Source: Candidatus Woesearchaeota archaeon
Lineage (GTDB): Archaea; Nanobdellota; Nanobdellia; SCGC-AAA011-G17; JACPNG01
NCBI GenBank assembly: GCA_016185605.1
Contig: JACPNG010000009.1
Location: 1-53,837, forward strand
Length of the DNA: 53,837 nt
Reading direction: 5' to 3'
Part shown: one piece after another, positions 31,362 to 39,795 of the stretch
Position numbering within the stretch: position 1 is the stretch's first letter
How the letters are laid out: the number at the start of each line of letters is the position of its first letter
The notes under the pieces: model-generated
What the model was told of the DNA's origin: nothing
The model's database searches: none
Seen by the model: only the letters and a program-made list of their open reading frames with translations
Program-made: the position numbers and the translations under genes

Positions 31362-32197
31362 ATTCCACCTTTTACAGTAGTTATTATCAATGCAGCAGAT
31401 GTCATTAATATCAGTGAATGCAATAATCCTTGCTTAATTGTCCCTTCTGAGAACTTTCCAATCATTATTCCTGCAAAAAATCCCTGCACTAATATAAGAC
31501 CAAAGAATATATAATCTAGATTAACTGATTCAGATGATCCAATTACTCCAGTGGCAAATTCTGTCCCAGCTAACCCTCCAATCAATCCAACCTCTTTAAT
31601 CTGGGGGAATAAATACAATTGCAGAACCAGCATTATAACTATAAATATAAAGAATACAATATAGCCCTGGACTATCTGGGAAAATACACTTGCTTTTCTC
31701 TCCTCTTTCATTTTTTTTATGTCAACTATGGATTTTGTCACAGAATCCAAAACATCCTCCATATCCCCGCCTGATTTTTCAGCCTCTATAACTATTGAGA
31801 TGGCTCTTTTTATTATTGGATTACTGGTGTCATTCCCAAGATTTATCAATGCATCCTGGATTGTTATCCCCCATTCTATTTGATTTCTAAGCTTTCTTAC
31901 ATATGGCGTTAGTTCACCATAATCCTCGTCTGATATCTGGATTATTGAGCTTGGTATTGAGACTCCTGATTTTACTGTTCCTACTAAACTCCTGACAAAC
32001 TGCAGAAATCTTGATTCTATCTCTTTTTGCCTTCTTATTTCCTTAAAGAAATCAAGCCAGATTTGAAGCCAGCCTATATTTATTGCAACAATCAAGAAAG
32101 AAAAGAACCACCTTGTCTTGAGAAAATATAATATATCTAAAGCTATTAACACTAATCCAATAGCAATTCCAATAAGATATATTTTTTTGAATTTCAT
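31358..32197 (-). CDS. TadC/GspF-like pilus platform protein, half 2
   Basis: Product of 279 aa. Membrane segments at both ends flank a cytoplasmic GspF/TadC domain: FVRSLVGTVKSGVSIPSSII, RNQIEWGITIQDALINLGNDT, VIEAEKSGGDMEDVLDSVTKS. It is one of two consecutive platform subunits (ATGA overlap with the upstream 433-aa gene). Archaellum FlaJ and many archaeal pili use one fused protein with two such domains; here they are separate. Confidence 0.85.
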   Translation of the reverse strand: MKFKKIYLIGIAIGLVLIALDILYFLKTRWFFSFLIVAINIGWLQIWLDFFKEIRRQKEIESRFLQFVRSLVGTVKSGVSIPSSIIQISDEDYGELTPYVRKLRNQIEWGITIQDALINLGNDTSNPIIKRAISIVIEAEKSGGDMEDVLDSVTKSIVDIKKMKEERKASVFSQIVQGYIVFFIFIVIMLVLQLYLFPQIKEVGLIGGLAGTEFATGVIGSSESVNLDYIFFGLILVQGFFAGIMIGKFSEGTIKQGLLHSLILMTSAALIITTVKGGI

Positions 32198-33495
32198 GAT
32201 TCTGGCTGCATAATGTTTACAAATAATAAATAAAATATATTTAACAATGGGATAACAACAAATGTCCCCACTATTGATATTGCATTTACAGTCAATCCAA
32301 ATATAGAGCCACCCAATACTTGTATTATAGCTAATGTGGCAAAGAATAGTAATGGGGCTGCTATTAATACTCCAACATAAATATCAGAGTAAGTTGACAG
32401 AGAAGCAACATATTTTTTCCTGTCTAGCCTATATGTGGTGATTGCCTCGTTTGCCTTTGCATTTAAATATTCTTTTAAATCACCGCCAGTTTCTATTGTT
32501 GTTACTAATCCATTTAGGAATTCCCTAAACTCCTTTGACGGGGTGGTTAGAGCGACTAATTTCAATGATGTAGATAAATTATAACCAAAAAGATTAACAT
32601 AATTGACTATTTTTTTTATCTCTCCTTCTACTCCTTTAAATTCTCCGGATGTCAATATTAAATTAAACATAGCAATTGGCTGCGCTCCTGAGCCGGCTAC
32701 TGCAGCCATATGAACTATTACAAAAGGAAGATCATTCTTTATTTTTCTCCTTCTGTTGTTTGATAAGACATTCGGATAGTAAAATAATGCTATAAAAATA
32801 AAACATGAGAAAAATACAGCCAATAATAAAGAATTTATTACGCTAATTACAGATAAAGAGTTGAATATCAGAAAAAAAGCCAGAAAAGATAATATAAAGG
32901 CTATAGCACTAGAAAACAAAATCATGCTTACAAATGTCTTTGACAATATTGGAATTCCAGAAGATTTCAATGACTTGTACATAGAAATGAAAAATCCAGG
33001 ATATTTATCTGACAAGTATATTGATAGATTCTCCATAAATAAATTTGAGATTTTTCCATACCTTGTTGTTCTATATAATGTATAATCTGGAATCTGAATT
33101 TCCTTCTTTTTTGATCTCTTCTTTGCTAATCCTTTTATGTATTGTGCATTAGCTTTAGGAATACTTATTTTAGCCTCCTCATATATAGAAGCTCTTTCTT
33201 TTATTTCTTCTTTTTTAGACATAGATGAAATTATAATTGTAACATTATCATCAATCTGCCCCAATAGATTAAGTATTTTCTGCTCATTTAGGAGAATGAA
33301 ATCATCTTTTGTCTTTCCTTTGGTTAATTTATCAAGATAAACATTAAGCTGGGATTTTGTTATTTTTTTCTCATCAAGCTTAACCTCTAGCTCATTAGCT
33401 TGCTTCTTTACATTGATTATGTTATTTTTGTAGATATTTATCTCATCTACTGATTTTATTATGCCAGCTATTAATTGCTTAAGGTCTTGCTGCAT
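32194..33495 (-). CDS. TadC/GspF-like pilus platform protein, half 1, with coiled-coil N-terminus
   Basis: Product of 433 aa. About 130 N-terminal residues are charged and coiled-coil-like (DEINIYKNNIINVKKQANELEVKLDEKK). Then come a short basic linker, a membrane pair, a GspF/TadC domain (IVHMAAVAGSGAQPIAMF, ETGGDLKEYLNAKANEA) and C-terminal membrane segments. The first gene's start overlaps the end of the 75-aa gene. Together with the 279-aa protein it would form the platform on which the ATPase acts. Confidence 0.85.
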   Translation of the reverse strand: MQQDLKQLIAGIIKSVDEINIYKNNIINVKKQANELEVKLDEKKITKSQLNVYLDKLTKGKTKDDFILLNEQKILNLLGQIDDNVTIIISSMSKKEEIKERASIYEEAKISIPKANAQYIKGLAKKRSKKKEIQIPDYTLYRTTRYGKISNLFMENLSIYLSDKYPGFFISMYKSLKSSGIPILSKTFVSMILFSSAIAFILSFLAFFLIFNSLSVISVINSLLLAVFFSCFIFIALFYYPNVLSNNRRRKIKNDLPFVIVHMAAVAGSGAQPIAMFNLILTSGEFKGVEGEIKKIVNYVNLFGYNLSTSLKLVALTTPSKEFREFLNGLVTTIETGGDLKEYLNAKANEAITTYRLDRKKYVASLSTYSDIYVGVLIAAPLLFFATLAIIQVLGGSIFGLTVNAISIVGTFVVIPLLNIFYLLFVNIMQPES

Positions 33496-33706
33496 TTTTA
33501 TGAAGGTTTAATCTCTCCTCGCTTGTCAAAGACTTTATCTCAGAAGAAAAAGAAACAATGTAATTTTCCAGCTCTTTAATCTCTTCATCAATCTTCTTTA
33601 ATATTTTTTTGTCTTTTTCCTGCAATTTTTTACTTTCTAAAGTCTCATGTCTATACAAAGCTTCTAATATCAACTGCGCATCTTGTTTTATTCTTTCCAA
33701 TGTCAT
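33479..33706 (-). CDS. Small coiled-coil protein of pilus operon
   Basis: Product of 75 aa, almost entirely a charged heptad-like helix (KKLQEKDKKILKKIDEEIKELENYIVSF). It sits between the ATPase and the platform gene, starting 1 nt before the ATPase stop region and overlapping the platform gene by 17 nt. I do not recognise a family; the position suggests an adaptor between ATPase and platform. Confidence 0.65.
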   Translation of the reverse strand: MTLERIKQDAQLILEALYRHETLESKKLQEKDKKILKKIDEEIKELENYIVSFSSEIKSLTSEERLNLHKNAARP

Positions 33707-35284
33707 TTAGATTATTCCGAATTTCTTTAAAATTTGTTCCGGAGTCTTGTAATATGAGTTTATAACCTCCTGAACCTCTTTGAAGCCAAACACTTTATTT
33801 TGGTACATTGCCCACAATAATCTTGTCCTCACCCTAAACTCATTGTTCAATTGCTCCCTTGATACTCCGTATTTTACAGATATTCTGTCAAATATTGTGC
33901 TGTTTGTCTTAAAATAGAATTTATCCTGCTTTGGATCCCAGACAAAGGGAGTATTTATCTTGAATTCTTTAGATGAGACATTTATTATCTCAGATATATC
34001 TCTTAGTCTTCTTGTTTCTTTTTTTTCAACTTTGACTTGGGACATTACACAGACAACATCCAAAGATTCAACCAAAGACGGAGGTAAATTAATTGGCGGA
34101 GTCTCCAATCTTCTTATCATTGTTGAGACATCCTCTGCGTGCATTGTGCTTAGCATTGGGTGTCCTGAGGCAGCTGCCTGAAACAATACAAATGCTTCCT
34201 GGCCTCGGACTTCTCCAACTATGACATAATCCGGACGCTGCCTAAAACTTTCTTTAAGCAATTCAAAGATATCTATTTCACCATGTTTTTTTCCAGCAGC
34301 CAATCCAATTCCTTCTCTAGCTACACTTGGAAGCCAATTTTCATGCATTAGCTGTAATTCCCTTGTATCTTCTATACTAACAATTCTTGCTTGAGGCGGA
34401 ATAAAAAATGAGATTGCATTTAAGAAAGAAGTCTTGCCAGATGCTGTTGCCCCTATAACCATTAGATTAGACTGATATTCTATTAAAATCCATAAATAAG
34501 CTAATATCTCTGGAGATAATGTCCTAAAATCAATTAGTTTTATCGGAGTCCAAGGCTCTTTAGTAAACTTTCTAATGCTGAATGTTGGCCCTCTTGAGCT
34601 TATATCCTGGGAGTAAGTGGCATTAACCCTAGAAGAATCAGGCAATATTCCATCTAATATCGGATTTGCATAAGAGACATATTTCCCTGATTTCTGGGCT
34701 AATTTTTCAACAAATCCAGCTAGTTTTTTATTATCCTCAAAAACAATATTTGTTCTCATATTCCTATATTTTCTATGAACAATATATATTGGAGTCATAG
34801 AGCCATTGCATTCAATATCCTCAATGAAATAATCCTTCATTAATGGATCTATCTCATTTAATCCGACAAAATCTCGATAAATAAAATACATCAACCTTTG
34901 TAAAGAATCTTCTTGAATACTTAACCCAAATTCTTTGGCTAGAATTCTTATATTGCTCTCTAAGTATTCTAAAACTACATTTTCGTCTTTTATGTTTATG
35001 AAGCTTATGTCAATTAATTCTTTTATTCCTTCCTCGAGAATATTAAGGATTTTCTTCTCAGAATCATCTAATAACGGCTCCTCAACAAAGTATACTATCT
35101 CATTACTTTCCTTGTCCCAGAATATATGTGCATAGGCATAAGGGGCTATTAAAGGATATCTTACATCAAAACTATTTCTGTCTTTTATTTCAGGAAGCTG
35201 GGCTACATTCTGGGATGGAGAAATTTTAAATAATGTCTTCTCTTTTTCTTCTAATTCTAGCTTTCTTTTGAATAAACTAAACAT
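33707..35284 (-). CDS. Type II/IV secretion-family ATPase (FlaI/VirB11/GspE-like)
   Basis: Motor ATPase of 525 aa for pilus assembly. Features are an N-terminal domain with DPLMKDYFIEDIECNG, an FSIRKF strand, Walker A GATASGKTSFLNAI (about 280), an Asp box SIEDTRELQL, Walker B PDYVIVGEVRGQEAF and a His box GHPMLSTMHAEDV. The C-terminal part resembles archaeal GspE2/PilB-type proteins. No Zn-binding Cys cluster is seen. It lies in the operon between the pilin genes and the platform genes. Confidence 0.95.
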   Translation of the reverse strand: MFSLFKRKLELEEKEKTLFKISPSQNVAQLPEIKDRNSFDVRYPLIAPYAYAHIFWDKESNEIVYFVEEPLLDDSEKKILNILEEGIKELIDISFINIKDENVVLEYLESNIRILAKEFGLSIQEDSLQRLMYFIYRDFVGLNEIDPLMKDYFIEDIECNGSMTPIYIVHRKYRNMRTNIVFEDNKKLAGFVEKLAQKSGKYVSYANPILDGILPDSSRVNATYSQDISSRGPTFSIRKFTKEPWTPIKLIDFRTLSPEILAYLWILIEYQSNLMVIGATASGKTSFLNAISFFIPPQARIVSIEDTRELQLMHENWLPSVAREGIGLAAGKKHGEIDIFELLKESFRQRPDYVIVGEVRGQEAFVLFQAAASGHPMLSTMHAEDVSTMIRRLETPPINLPPSLVESLDVVCVMSQVKVEKKETRRLRDISEIINVSSKEFKINTPFVWDPKQDKFYFKTNSTIFDRISVKYGVSREQLNNEFRVRTRLLWAMYQNKVFGFKEVQEVINSYYKTPEQILKKFGII

Positions 35285-35334
35285 AATCCACCTCTTTTTA
35301 AAAAACAGCCAATGTAGATATAAATATTTATCGG

Positions 35335-35853
35335 TTAACTCACAGAAACAATTATGACTGGCTTTGAATTTGTATATGTGCCGTCATGCTCTATAGACAT
35401 GCTGTATTCGCCGATAAAGGGATTTTCATATTGAGAACTTAATTTTAAGTCCGCAAAGTTTTCATATCTTAATTCTAAATTAACAATATACTCATCTTCC
35501 ACAGCAGTCTCATTTAAAAATAATTTTAACGAGCTTTCATCAAATACTATATTGGGTTCAGCCATCTTATTTTTAGTCTTTAAGCTCCATATCATCCTGT
35601 CATTTGTTTCATCTATAACTAATTCACCGCCGTCTATAATTAATGGTGAGATGAACCTTTTTGAGCCAGGGCCCTCATTAACCACTTTTCTAATGTTATC
35701 ATCTAATGTATGCATAATATTTTTTGTCTGGGTAACTAGATTTCTATCTCTTATTTTATTTATCAATGGCAGTCCAGCGCTTAGTATTATGGTTATTATT
35801 ACTACGCCTAATGCTGTATACAAAACAGCAGAAATCCATATCTGTCCTTTCAT
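35335..35853 (-). CDS. Pilin-like protein
   Basis: Product of 172 aa. The N-terminus MKGQIWISAVLYTALGVVIITIILSAGLPLI is a KGQ-type class III signal followed by a membrane helix; the rest is a beta-rich domain (VNLELRYENFADLK, YSMSIEHDGTYT). It is probably a minor pilin. It starts 34 nt after the preceding pilin gene and ends about 50 nt before the ATPase. Confidence 0.7.
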   Translation of the reverse strand: MKGQIWISAVLYTALGVVIITIILSAGLPLINKIRDRNLVTQTKNIMHTLDDNIRKVVNEGPGSKRFISPLIIDGGELVIDETNDRMIWSLKTKNKMAEPNIVFDESSLKLFLNETAVEDEYIVNLELRYENFADLKLSSQYENPFIGEYSMSIEHDGTYTNSKPVIIVSVS

Positions 35854-35887
35854 ATTATTTAGAATAAAAGTCTATATAAAAAGTTTA

Positions 35888-36394
35888 TTAACTGCAGGCT
35901 GCCAATCCAGCTGATTCTAAATCGCCAAATTTCCTTACATTTGTGCTGCATGTAACAGATTTTCCGCTTATTGTAACAACCGGAATTAATTCAACTTGTT
36001 TTATTGGCTCAGAAGAGACTGATACAGTGGTAGATTCAATGTCAAAAGATGTTATTCCATTTCCATCTGTTGAAAAATCCAAGTCTTTTTGTTCCACATC
36101 ACTTAAACTCTTAGAAAACCTGCCTATGAACTTATCAATATTCTTAATTCCATCATTAGCAACAGTTAATTTTACCTGATTAGTTCCAGAATCACATGCA
36201 TCTCTAATAGAGAATATAACATCATTGGCGCATAATATCTGGATATTAGAGCTCTCTTCTGTTGTTTCTTGTAAGTTTCTTACAAACGGCAATGCCCAGT
36301 TCATAACTAATACAGCCAATACAATTGTAAATCCTATAATAAGGACTGTAGCTATTAAAGGAGAAACTCCCTTTTTTTCAACCTCTTTTTTCAT
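35888..36394 (-). CDS. Archaeal type IV pilin
   Basis: Product of 168 aa with the archaeal pilin N-terminal motif KKGVSPLIATVLIIGFTIVLAVLVMNWALPF. Cleavage by a class III peptidase would be expected after the Gly. The extracellular domain has Cys residues (LCANDVIFSIRDAC, SVTCS, LAAC) that could pair. Among the pilins here this has the cleanest motif and may be the main subunit. Confidence 0.88.
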   Translation of the reverse strand: MKKEVEKKGVSPLIATVLIIGFTIVLAVLVMNWALPFVRNLQETTEESSNIQILCANDVIFSIRDACDSGTNQVKLTVANDGIKNIDKFIGRFSKSLSDVEQKDLDFSTDGNGITSFDIESTTVSVSSEPIKQVELIPVVTISGKSVTCSTNVRKFGDLESAGLAACS

Positions 36395-36429
36395 ATTCTT
36401 ATTAAAGTTTACTTATTTATAAAGTTTTT

Positions 36430-36912
36430 TCAAATTATATTAGCTATTATATGATTACTGGAGCAGGGAACAAAATAACCCTGAGCAACCTTTAACCAAG
36501 GAATAACATCTATCTTATCTAGATTTTTAACCTCATCTTCTGTTAATTCTAAGATATATTGTTTTACCTCTAATCCCAACAACGGCTCAAAACTTTCTTT
36601 TATATCTGTTTCTTGTCCAATTAATCTAAATGTAAATTTATTTATCTGGGAATCTTTTAAATTTTTTATTACAATCAACGCATTATCGCCTTGTTGATAG
36701 GCATTTACAATTGTTATATCTAAATTTCCACAATCCAGCTGTTTTTCAGCTAATAATCCCTCTTTTTCCGCTCTCTCAAGAATATATGTCCTGCCCCACA
36801 ATATCACCATTAATATTATAGCTATAACAAACGCTATTAATAATATAGTCGCTACAAAACTAGATGCTGCTCTCTTGTTACTTTTTTTACTAATATTTTT
36901 AAGCGCATTCAT
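36430..36912 (-). CDS. Pilin-like protein
   Basis: Product of 160 aa from ATG 36912. The basic start NISKKSNKRAASSFVATILLIAFVIAIILMVILWGRTYI is a pilin-type N-terminus. I use the second ATG because AAAGGAT sits about 6-8 nt before it; the frame can also start at 36930. It overlaps the upstream pilin gene. The domain after the helix resembles those of the two flanking pilins (IVIKNLKDSQINKFTFRLIG), suggesting duplication. Confidence 0.75.
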   Translation of the reverse strand: MNALKNISKKSNKRAASSFVATILLIAFVIAIILMVILWGRTYILERAEKEGLLAEKQLDCGNLDITIVNAYQQGDNALIVIKNLKDSQINKFTFRLIGQETDIKESFEPLLGLEVKQYILELTEDEVKNLDKIDVIPWLKVAQGYFVPCSSNHIIANII

Positions 36913-37339
36913 TAGATATCCTTTTGTCATTACAGCCTACTAATTTCTCTTTTATTTTTACAATTGGAATAACTTCTATCTTATTAGAGCCCAGAATATT
37001 TAACTGTTTTGATTGCTTTGGCGTTAATTGGGTTGCTTCTATTAATGTATTTTCATAATCCTGCCCAAAAGTTCTTATGGCAAACTGATCAATTGTTAAT
37101 TTTCCTCTGTTAGTTATTGTTATTGTGCTGCAATCATCATTTGTTACAACATTTATTGCTATTTCCTGGCATTCAAGTTTTCCTTCTACAAAGCTTACTG
37201 TTGATTCTGTCAGTTCCTCTGTATGGGTCCTTGTCCAATTAAAGATTATAACAGCCAATGAAATAGAAAATCCCAATAATAATATCCAGGCTATTATCTC
37301 GCTCATTCCTTTTTTTGATTTTTTTGATTTATTCTTCAT
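36899..37339 (-). CDS. Pilin-like protein
   Basis: Product of 146 aa. KNKSKKSKKGMSEIIAWILLLGFSISLAVIIFNW is a class III pilin signal (KKG followed by an E at the third position). The ATG at 37339 is preferred over 37381, because it shortens the overlap with the upstream gene to 11 nt and starts at the signal. The ectodomain has Cys residues (LECQEIAINVVTNDDCS, LVGCNDKRISNEC) and the ITITNRGKLTIDQFAIRTFG segment shared with its neighbour. Confidence 0.75.
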   Translation of the reverse strand: MKNKSKKSKKGMSEIIAWILLLGFSISLAVIIFNWTRTHTEELTESTVSFVEGKLECQEIAINVVTNDDCSTITITNRGKLTIDQFAIRTFGQDYENTLIEATQLTPKQSKQLNILGSNKIEVIPIVKIKEKLVGCNDKRISNECA

Positions 37340-38081
37340 TTCTACATTGCCCTTGTTTTCTGCATCTGGCTTTATCATCATCCCAGCAGCAGTTTGAGTT
37401 TAATTCGCAGCTTGTCTGCCTAGTCAATATAATGCATTCGCTGGATATTGGCCTGTCTACCTCTTCTTTTATAAATCCCTCTCCGCCTATGAACACTTGC
37501 CTTTGCTCTAATGCCTCTGATCTTGAAACTATCATTATTTGCGGCTTATCTTTTATAATCTCAAACGGATACCAAAATTCCCCAATCTGTATCCATATCT
37601 TGCTTGTGCTAGGAATTGTTAAAGTGCATTCTTGCACCTCTTTTAGGTCAATCCCTGCATCAAAAGACAGTCCTTGAAATGTTATTACAGCTGATATCTT
37701 ATCATAACATCCATTTAATTCATTCAAGCTTTGTACTGTTTCTGTGCCGTTATCAACTATTATTTTCTTATCCAGAAAATTCCCTATCTGGATATTCTCA
37801 TTATAATCTAATGAATAGATTAATCCAAAATCAGGATTCTGCGCCTTGGAATAAGATGTAAACAACAAAGTGAATTTAAAGAACTGGTCAGACAGATTTG
37901 AGTTTGTGTTTATCAAGGAGTTTATTAATTTAGAGCCTTCATTTTCATAATTAACTGATAATTTCTCAAAATCATCTTCTAATTCTTCCTGCTTAAATTT
38001 ATTTATTGTCTGGGATAAGCTGAAGATTATTATAGACAAAATTAACGCAGCCAATATATAGATTTGCCCCTTTTTGTTCAT
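37329..38081 (-). CDS. Large pilin-like or tip protein
   Basis: Product of 250 aa. The N-terminus MNKKGQIYILAALILSIIIFSLSQTI is a KKGQ-type signal and helix. The long ectodomain ends with a Cys-rich tail (CIILTRQTSCELNSNCCWDDDKARCRKQGQC) holding seven Cys in about 30 residues, likely disulphide-bonded outside the cell. As the first gene of the operon it may encode a tip or initiator subunit; that is inference. Confidence 0.7.
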   Translation of the reverse strand: MNKKGQIYILAALILSIIIFSLSQTINKFKQEELEDDFEKLSVNYENEGSKLINSLINTNSNLSDQFFKFTLLFTSYSKAQNPDFGLIYSLDYNENIQIGNFLDKKIIVDNGTETVQSLNELNGCYDKISAVITFQGLSFDAGIDLKEVQECTLTIPSTSKIWIQIGEFWYPFEIIKDKPQIMIVSRSEALEQRQVFIGGEGFIKEEVDRPISSECIILTRQTSCELNSNCCWDDDKARCRKQGQCRNEE

Positions 38082-38096
38082 GAAGTTAATAAAAGT

Positions 38097-38714
38097 CTAA
38101 TGTTTATATAGTTTATTTTTTATCTCATTAAAGACATTTTCTATTGACTTTGATGAATCTATCTTGAATAATATTTTTTTCCTTCTATAATAATCAATTA
38201 CTGGCTTTGTCTGCTTATTATATAATTCTATTCTTCTTTTTATAACATCTATTTTATCATCATCCCTCTGGTATAATTTTTTTTTGCATTTATCGCATGT
38301 TAAATTCTTCTTTGGCTTTTTTGATAATAGATTATATGTCTCTCCGCACATGCAGACATATCTGTTGCTTAGCCTTTTTATAATTAGATTTTTAGGAATA
38401 TCAAATAAAAATACCCTGTCAACTTTAATTATCTTATCCAAATATCTTGCTTGTGCTAAACGCCTTGGATAGCCATCCAGAATAAAATTATCTCTTCCTT
38501 TTATAATCTTATTAATTAATTTATCAACAATATAGTCTTGGGCTAGAATTCCCATTGATATTGACTTTACTTTTTTTCCTATAACTGTATTCTTTTTTAT
38601 TTCTTGCCTTAGGATTTCTCCCAAAGGAATATGTTTTAATCTAAGCTTTTTCTGCAATAATTCTGCCTGAGAGCCTTTTCCAGAGCCTGGGGGGCCTATT
38701 ATTATAATTTTCAT
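38097..38714 (-). CDS. adk: Adenylate kinase
   Basis: Nucleotide monophosphate kinase of 205 aa. P-loop IGPPGSGKGSQAE (6-18), NMP-binding LGEILRQEI, ILDGYPRRLAQA, and a LID with zinc-type Cys (YVCMCGETYN ... LTCDKCKKKLYQRDDD). Final YYRRKKILFKID. Its ATG overlaps the stop of the pterin dehydratase gene (ATGA). Confidence 0.93.
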   Translation of the reverse strand: MKIIIIGPPGSGKGSQAELLQKKLRLKHIPLGEILRQEIKKNTVIGKKVKSISMGILAQDYIVDKLINKIIKGRDNFILDGYPRRLAQARYLDKIIKVDRVFLFDIPKNLIIKRLSNRYVCMCGETYNLLSKKPKKNLTCDKCKKKLYQRDDDKIDVIKRRIELYNKQTKPVIDYYRRKKILFKIDSSKSIENVFNEIKNKLYKH

Positions 38715-38989
38715 AATGAATTTATTTCTTTTGCTAATTTAATGTCTTTATTTGTTATTCCGTCTTCGCTATGGGTGGTTAATATTATCTTGACTATATT
38801 GTAATTTATTAATATATCTGGATGATGCTCATGTTTTTCAGCTAATTCAGCTATTTTATTTGCAAATTTCATAGACTCTTTAAAATCCTTGAACTGGAAT
38901 TTTTTCGTTATTGAATTATCAGAATAAGAAAACTCCCATTCGTTTAATCCTTTTAATTCTTCATTTATCTGCTGCAGGGTTAGTTTCAT
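38711..38989 (-). CDS. Pterin-4a-carbinolamine dehydratase-like protein
   Basis: Product of 92 aa. The PCD/DCoH signature is intact: KFANKIAELAEKHEHHPDILINYNIVKIILTTHSEDGITNKDIKLA, written here in its key parts (HHPDI, Y, TH, G-T-x-D). The length is typical. In archaea lacking pterin-dependent hydroxylases it may act on molybdopterin-type or other pterins. Coupled to adk. Confidence 0.93.
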   Translation of the reverse strand: MKLTLQQINEELKGLNEWEFSYSDNSITKKFQFKDFKESMKFANKIAELAEKHEHHPDILINYNIVKIILTTHSEDGITNKDIKLAKEINSL

Positions 38990-39045
38990 TTTGTTATAAG
39001 GGGAGTTGTATATTTTTAAAATGTATTGTCTCTAAAAATTATTTT

Positions 39046-39133
39046 AGCCCCAGGCAGGATTTGAACCTGCGACTTCTACCTGTTTGAACTTAGTCTACCA
39101 AGGTAGCGTTCCACCGAGCTGAACTACTAGGGC
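39046..39133 (-). tRNA. tRNA-Thr(GGU) with 14-nt BHB intron
   Basis: Acceptor GCCCTAG/CTGGGGC, discriminator U, D-arm GTTC...GGAAC, anticodon stem CTACC/GGTAG, anticodon GGT, T-arm GCAGG-TTCAAAT-CCTGC. The intron is at 39082-39095 (GACTAAGTTCAAAC) at the canonical 37/38 site. It forms a perfect BHB with outer helix CTACC/GGTAG, central TTGG/TCAA, and bulges TA|G and AC|A. Confidence 0.95.
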
Positions 39134-39215
39134 ACATAATTAATAAAAATATCATCTTTTTAAATTATGCTGTCATTATCACAAAATTTATATTATTGCA
39201 AAATAAACAATTTAT

Positions 39216-39530
39216 ATGAAAGTTTTATTTGTCTGCAATCAAAACCAAAACAGAAGCAAAACAGCTGAAGAGTTGTTTAAAGGCAGATTCAAGACAAAAT
39301 CAGCAGGGTTATATAACAAAAAGCCCGTTACTGAAAAAGAGATATCTTGGGCAGACGTTATAATAGTAATGGAAGACTCCCAAAGAACTGAAATAGCTAA
39401 TAGATTCCCAAAATTATACTTAAAAAAACGCATTTTGTCTTTAGACATTCCAGATGTTTACTCTTATAATCAACCTATATTGATAGATGCTTTAAAATCT
39501 AAAATAAATCAAGTTAGTGAATTACTTTAG
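39216..39530 (+). CDS. Low-molecular-weight protein tyrosine phosphatase-like
   Basis: Product of 104 aa. Active-site P-loop CNQNQNRSK (C7-x5-R13), followed by AEELFKGRFKTKSAG, and ISWADVIIVME. The family's Asp general acid may be the D of LDIPDVYSY. It is shorter than classic LMW-PTPs (about 150 aa) and matches the short archaeal form. The end overlaps the convergent 59-aa gene by 9 nt. Confidence 0.85.
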   Translation: MKVLFVCNQNQNRSKTAEELFKGRFKTKSAGLYNKKPVTEKEISWADVIIVMEDSQRTEIANRFPKLYLKKRILSLDIPDVYSYNQPILIDALKSKINQVSELL

Positions 39531-39701
39531 CCACTCATCAAACTGTTTCTTAGCTCTTTTCTTCGACTTAAAAAATTTAGTTTCTGCTACTAATAAATCT
39601 GGAACTCTTTTAGTAACTTTGAATCTTTTAATTTTATCATCTTCTAATTCTATAAAAGATATTTCCCATTTCTTAGTTGGGTGTTTCTTAATTTTAGCCA
39701 T
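39522..39701 (-). CDS. 59-aa basic protein of unknown function
   Basis: Small Lys-rich protein, MAKIKKHPTKKWEISFIELEDDK... ending KFFKSKKRAKKQFDEWLK. A TATA box at 39723-39730 lies 22 nt before the ATG (leaderless), and an upstream element identical in arrangement to that of the LAGLIDADG gene at 21946-22009 precedes it. This promoter architecture is why I regard it as a real gene and not a chance frame. Confidence 0.7.
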   Translation of the reverse strand: MAKIKKHPTKKWEISFIELEDDKIKRFKVTKRVPDLLVAETKFFKSKKRAKKQFDEWLK

Positions 39702-39722
39702 TTAACATAGATTATATTTTTA

Positions 39723-39786
39723 TTTATAAACCTGACGAGAGTAGTTGTCCGCTGTGTCCGCTAGATATATACTGGAGAATATATAT
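39723..39786 (-). promoter_or_regulatory. TATA box plus 42-nt shared upstream element, copy 2
   Basis: TATA box 39723-39730, a 14-nt gap, then the element at 39745-39786 with tandem AGCGGACAM units and a TCCAGTATAT arm. It lies between the 3' end of tRNA-Leu and the 59-aa gene. Same orientation, same distances as copy 1 at 21946-22009. Confidence 0.7.
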
Positions 39787-39795
39787 AAAAATGTA

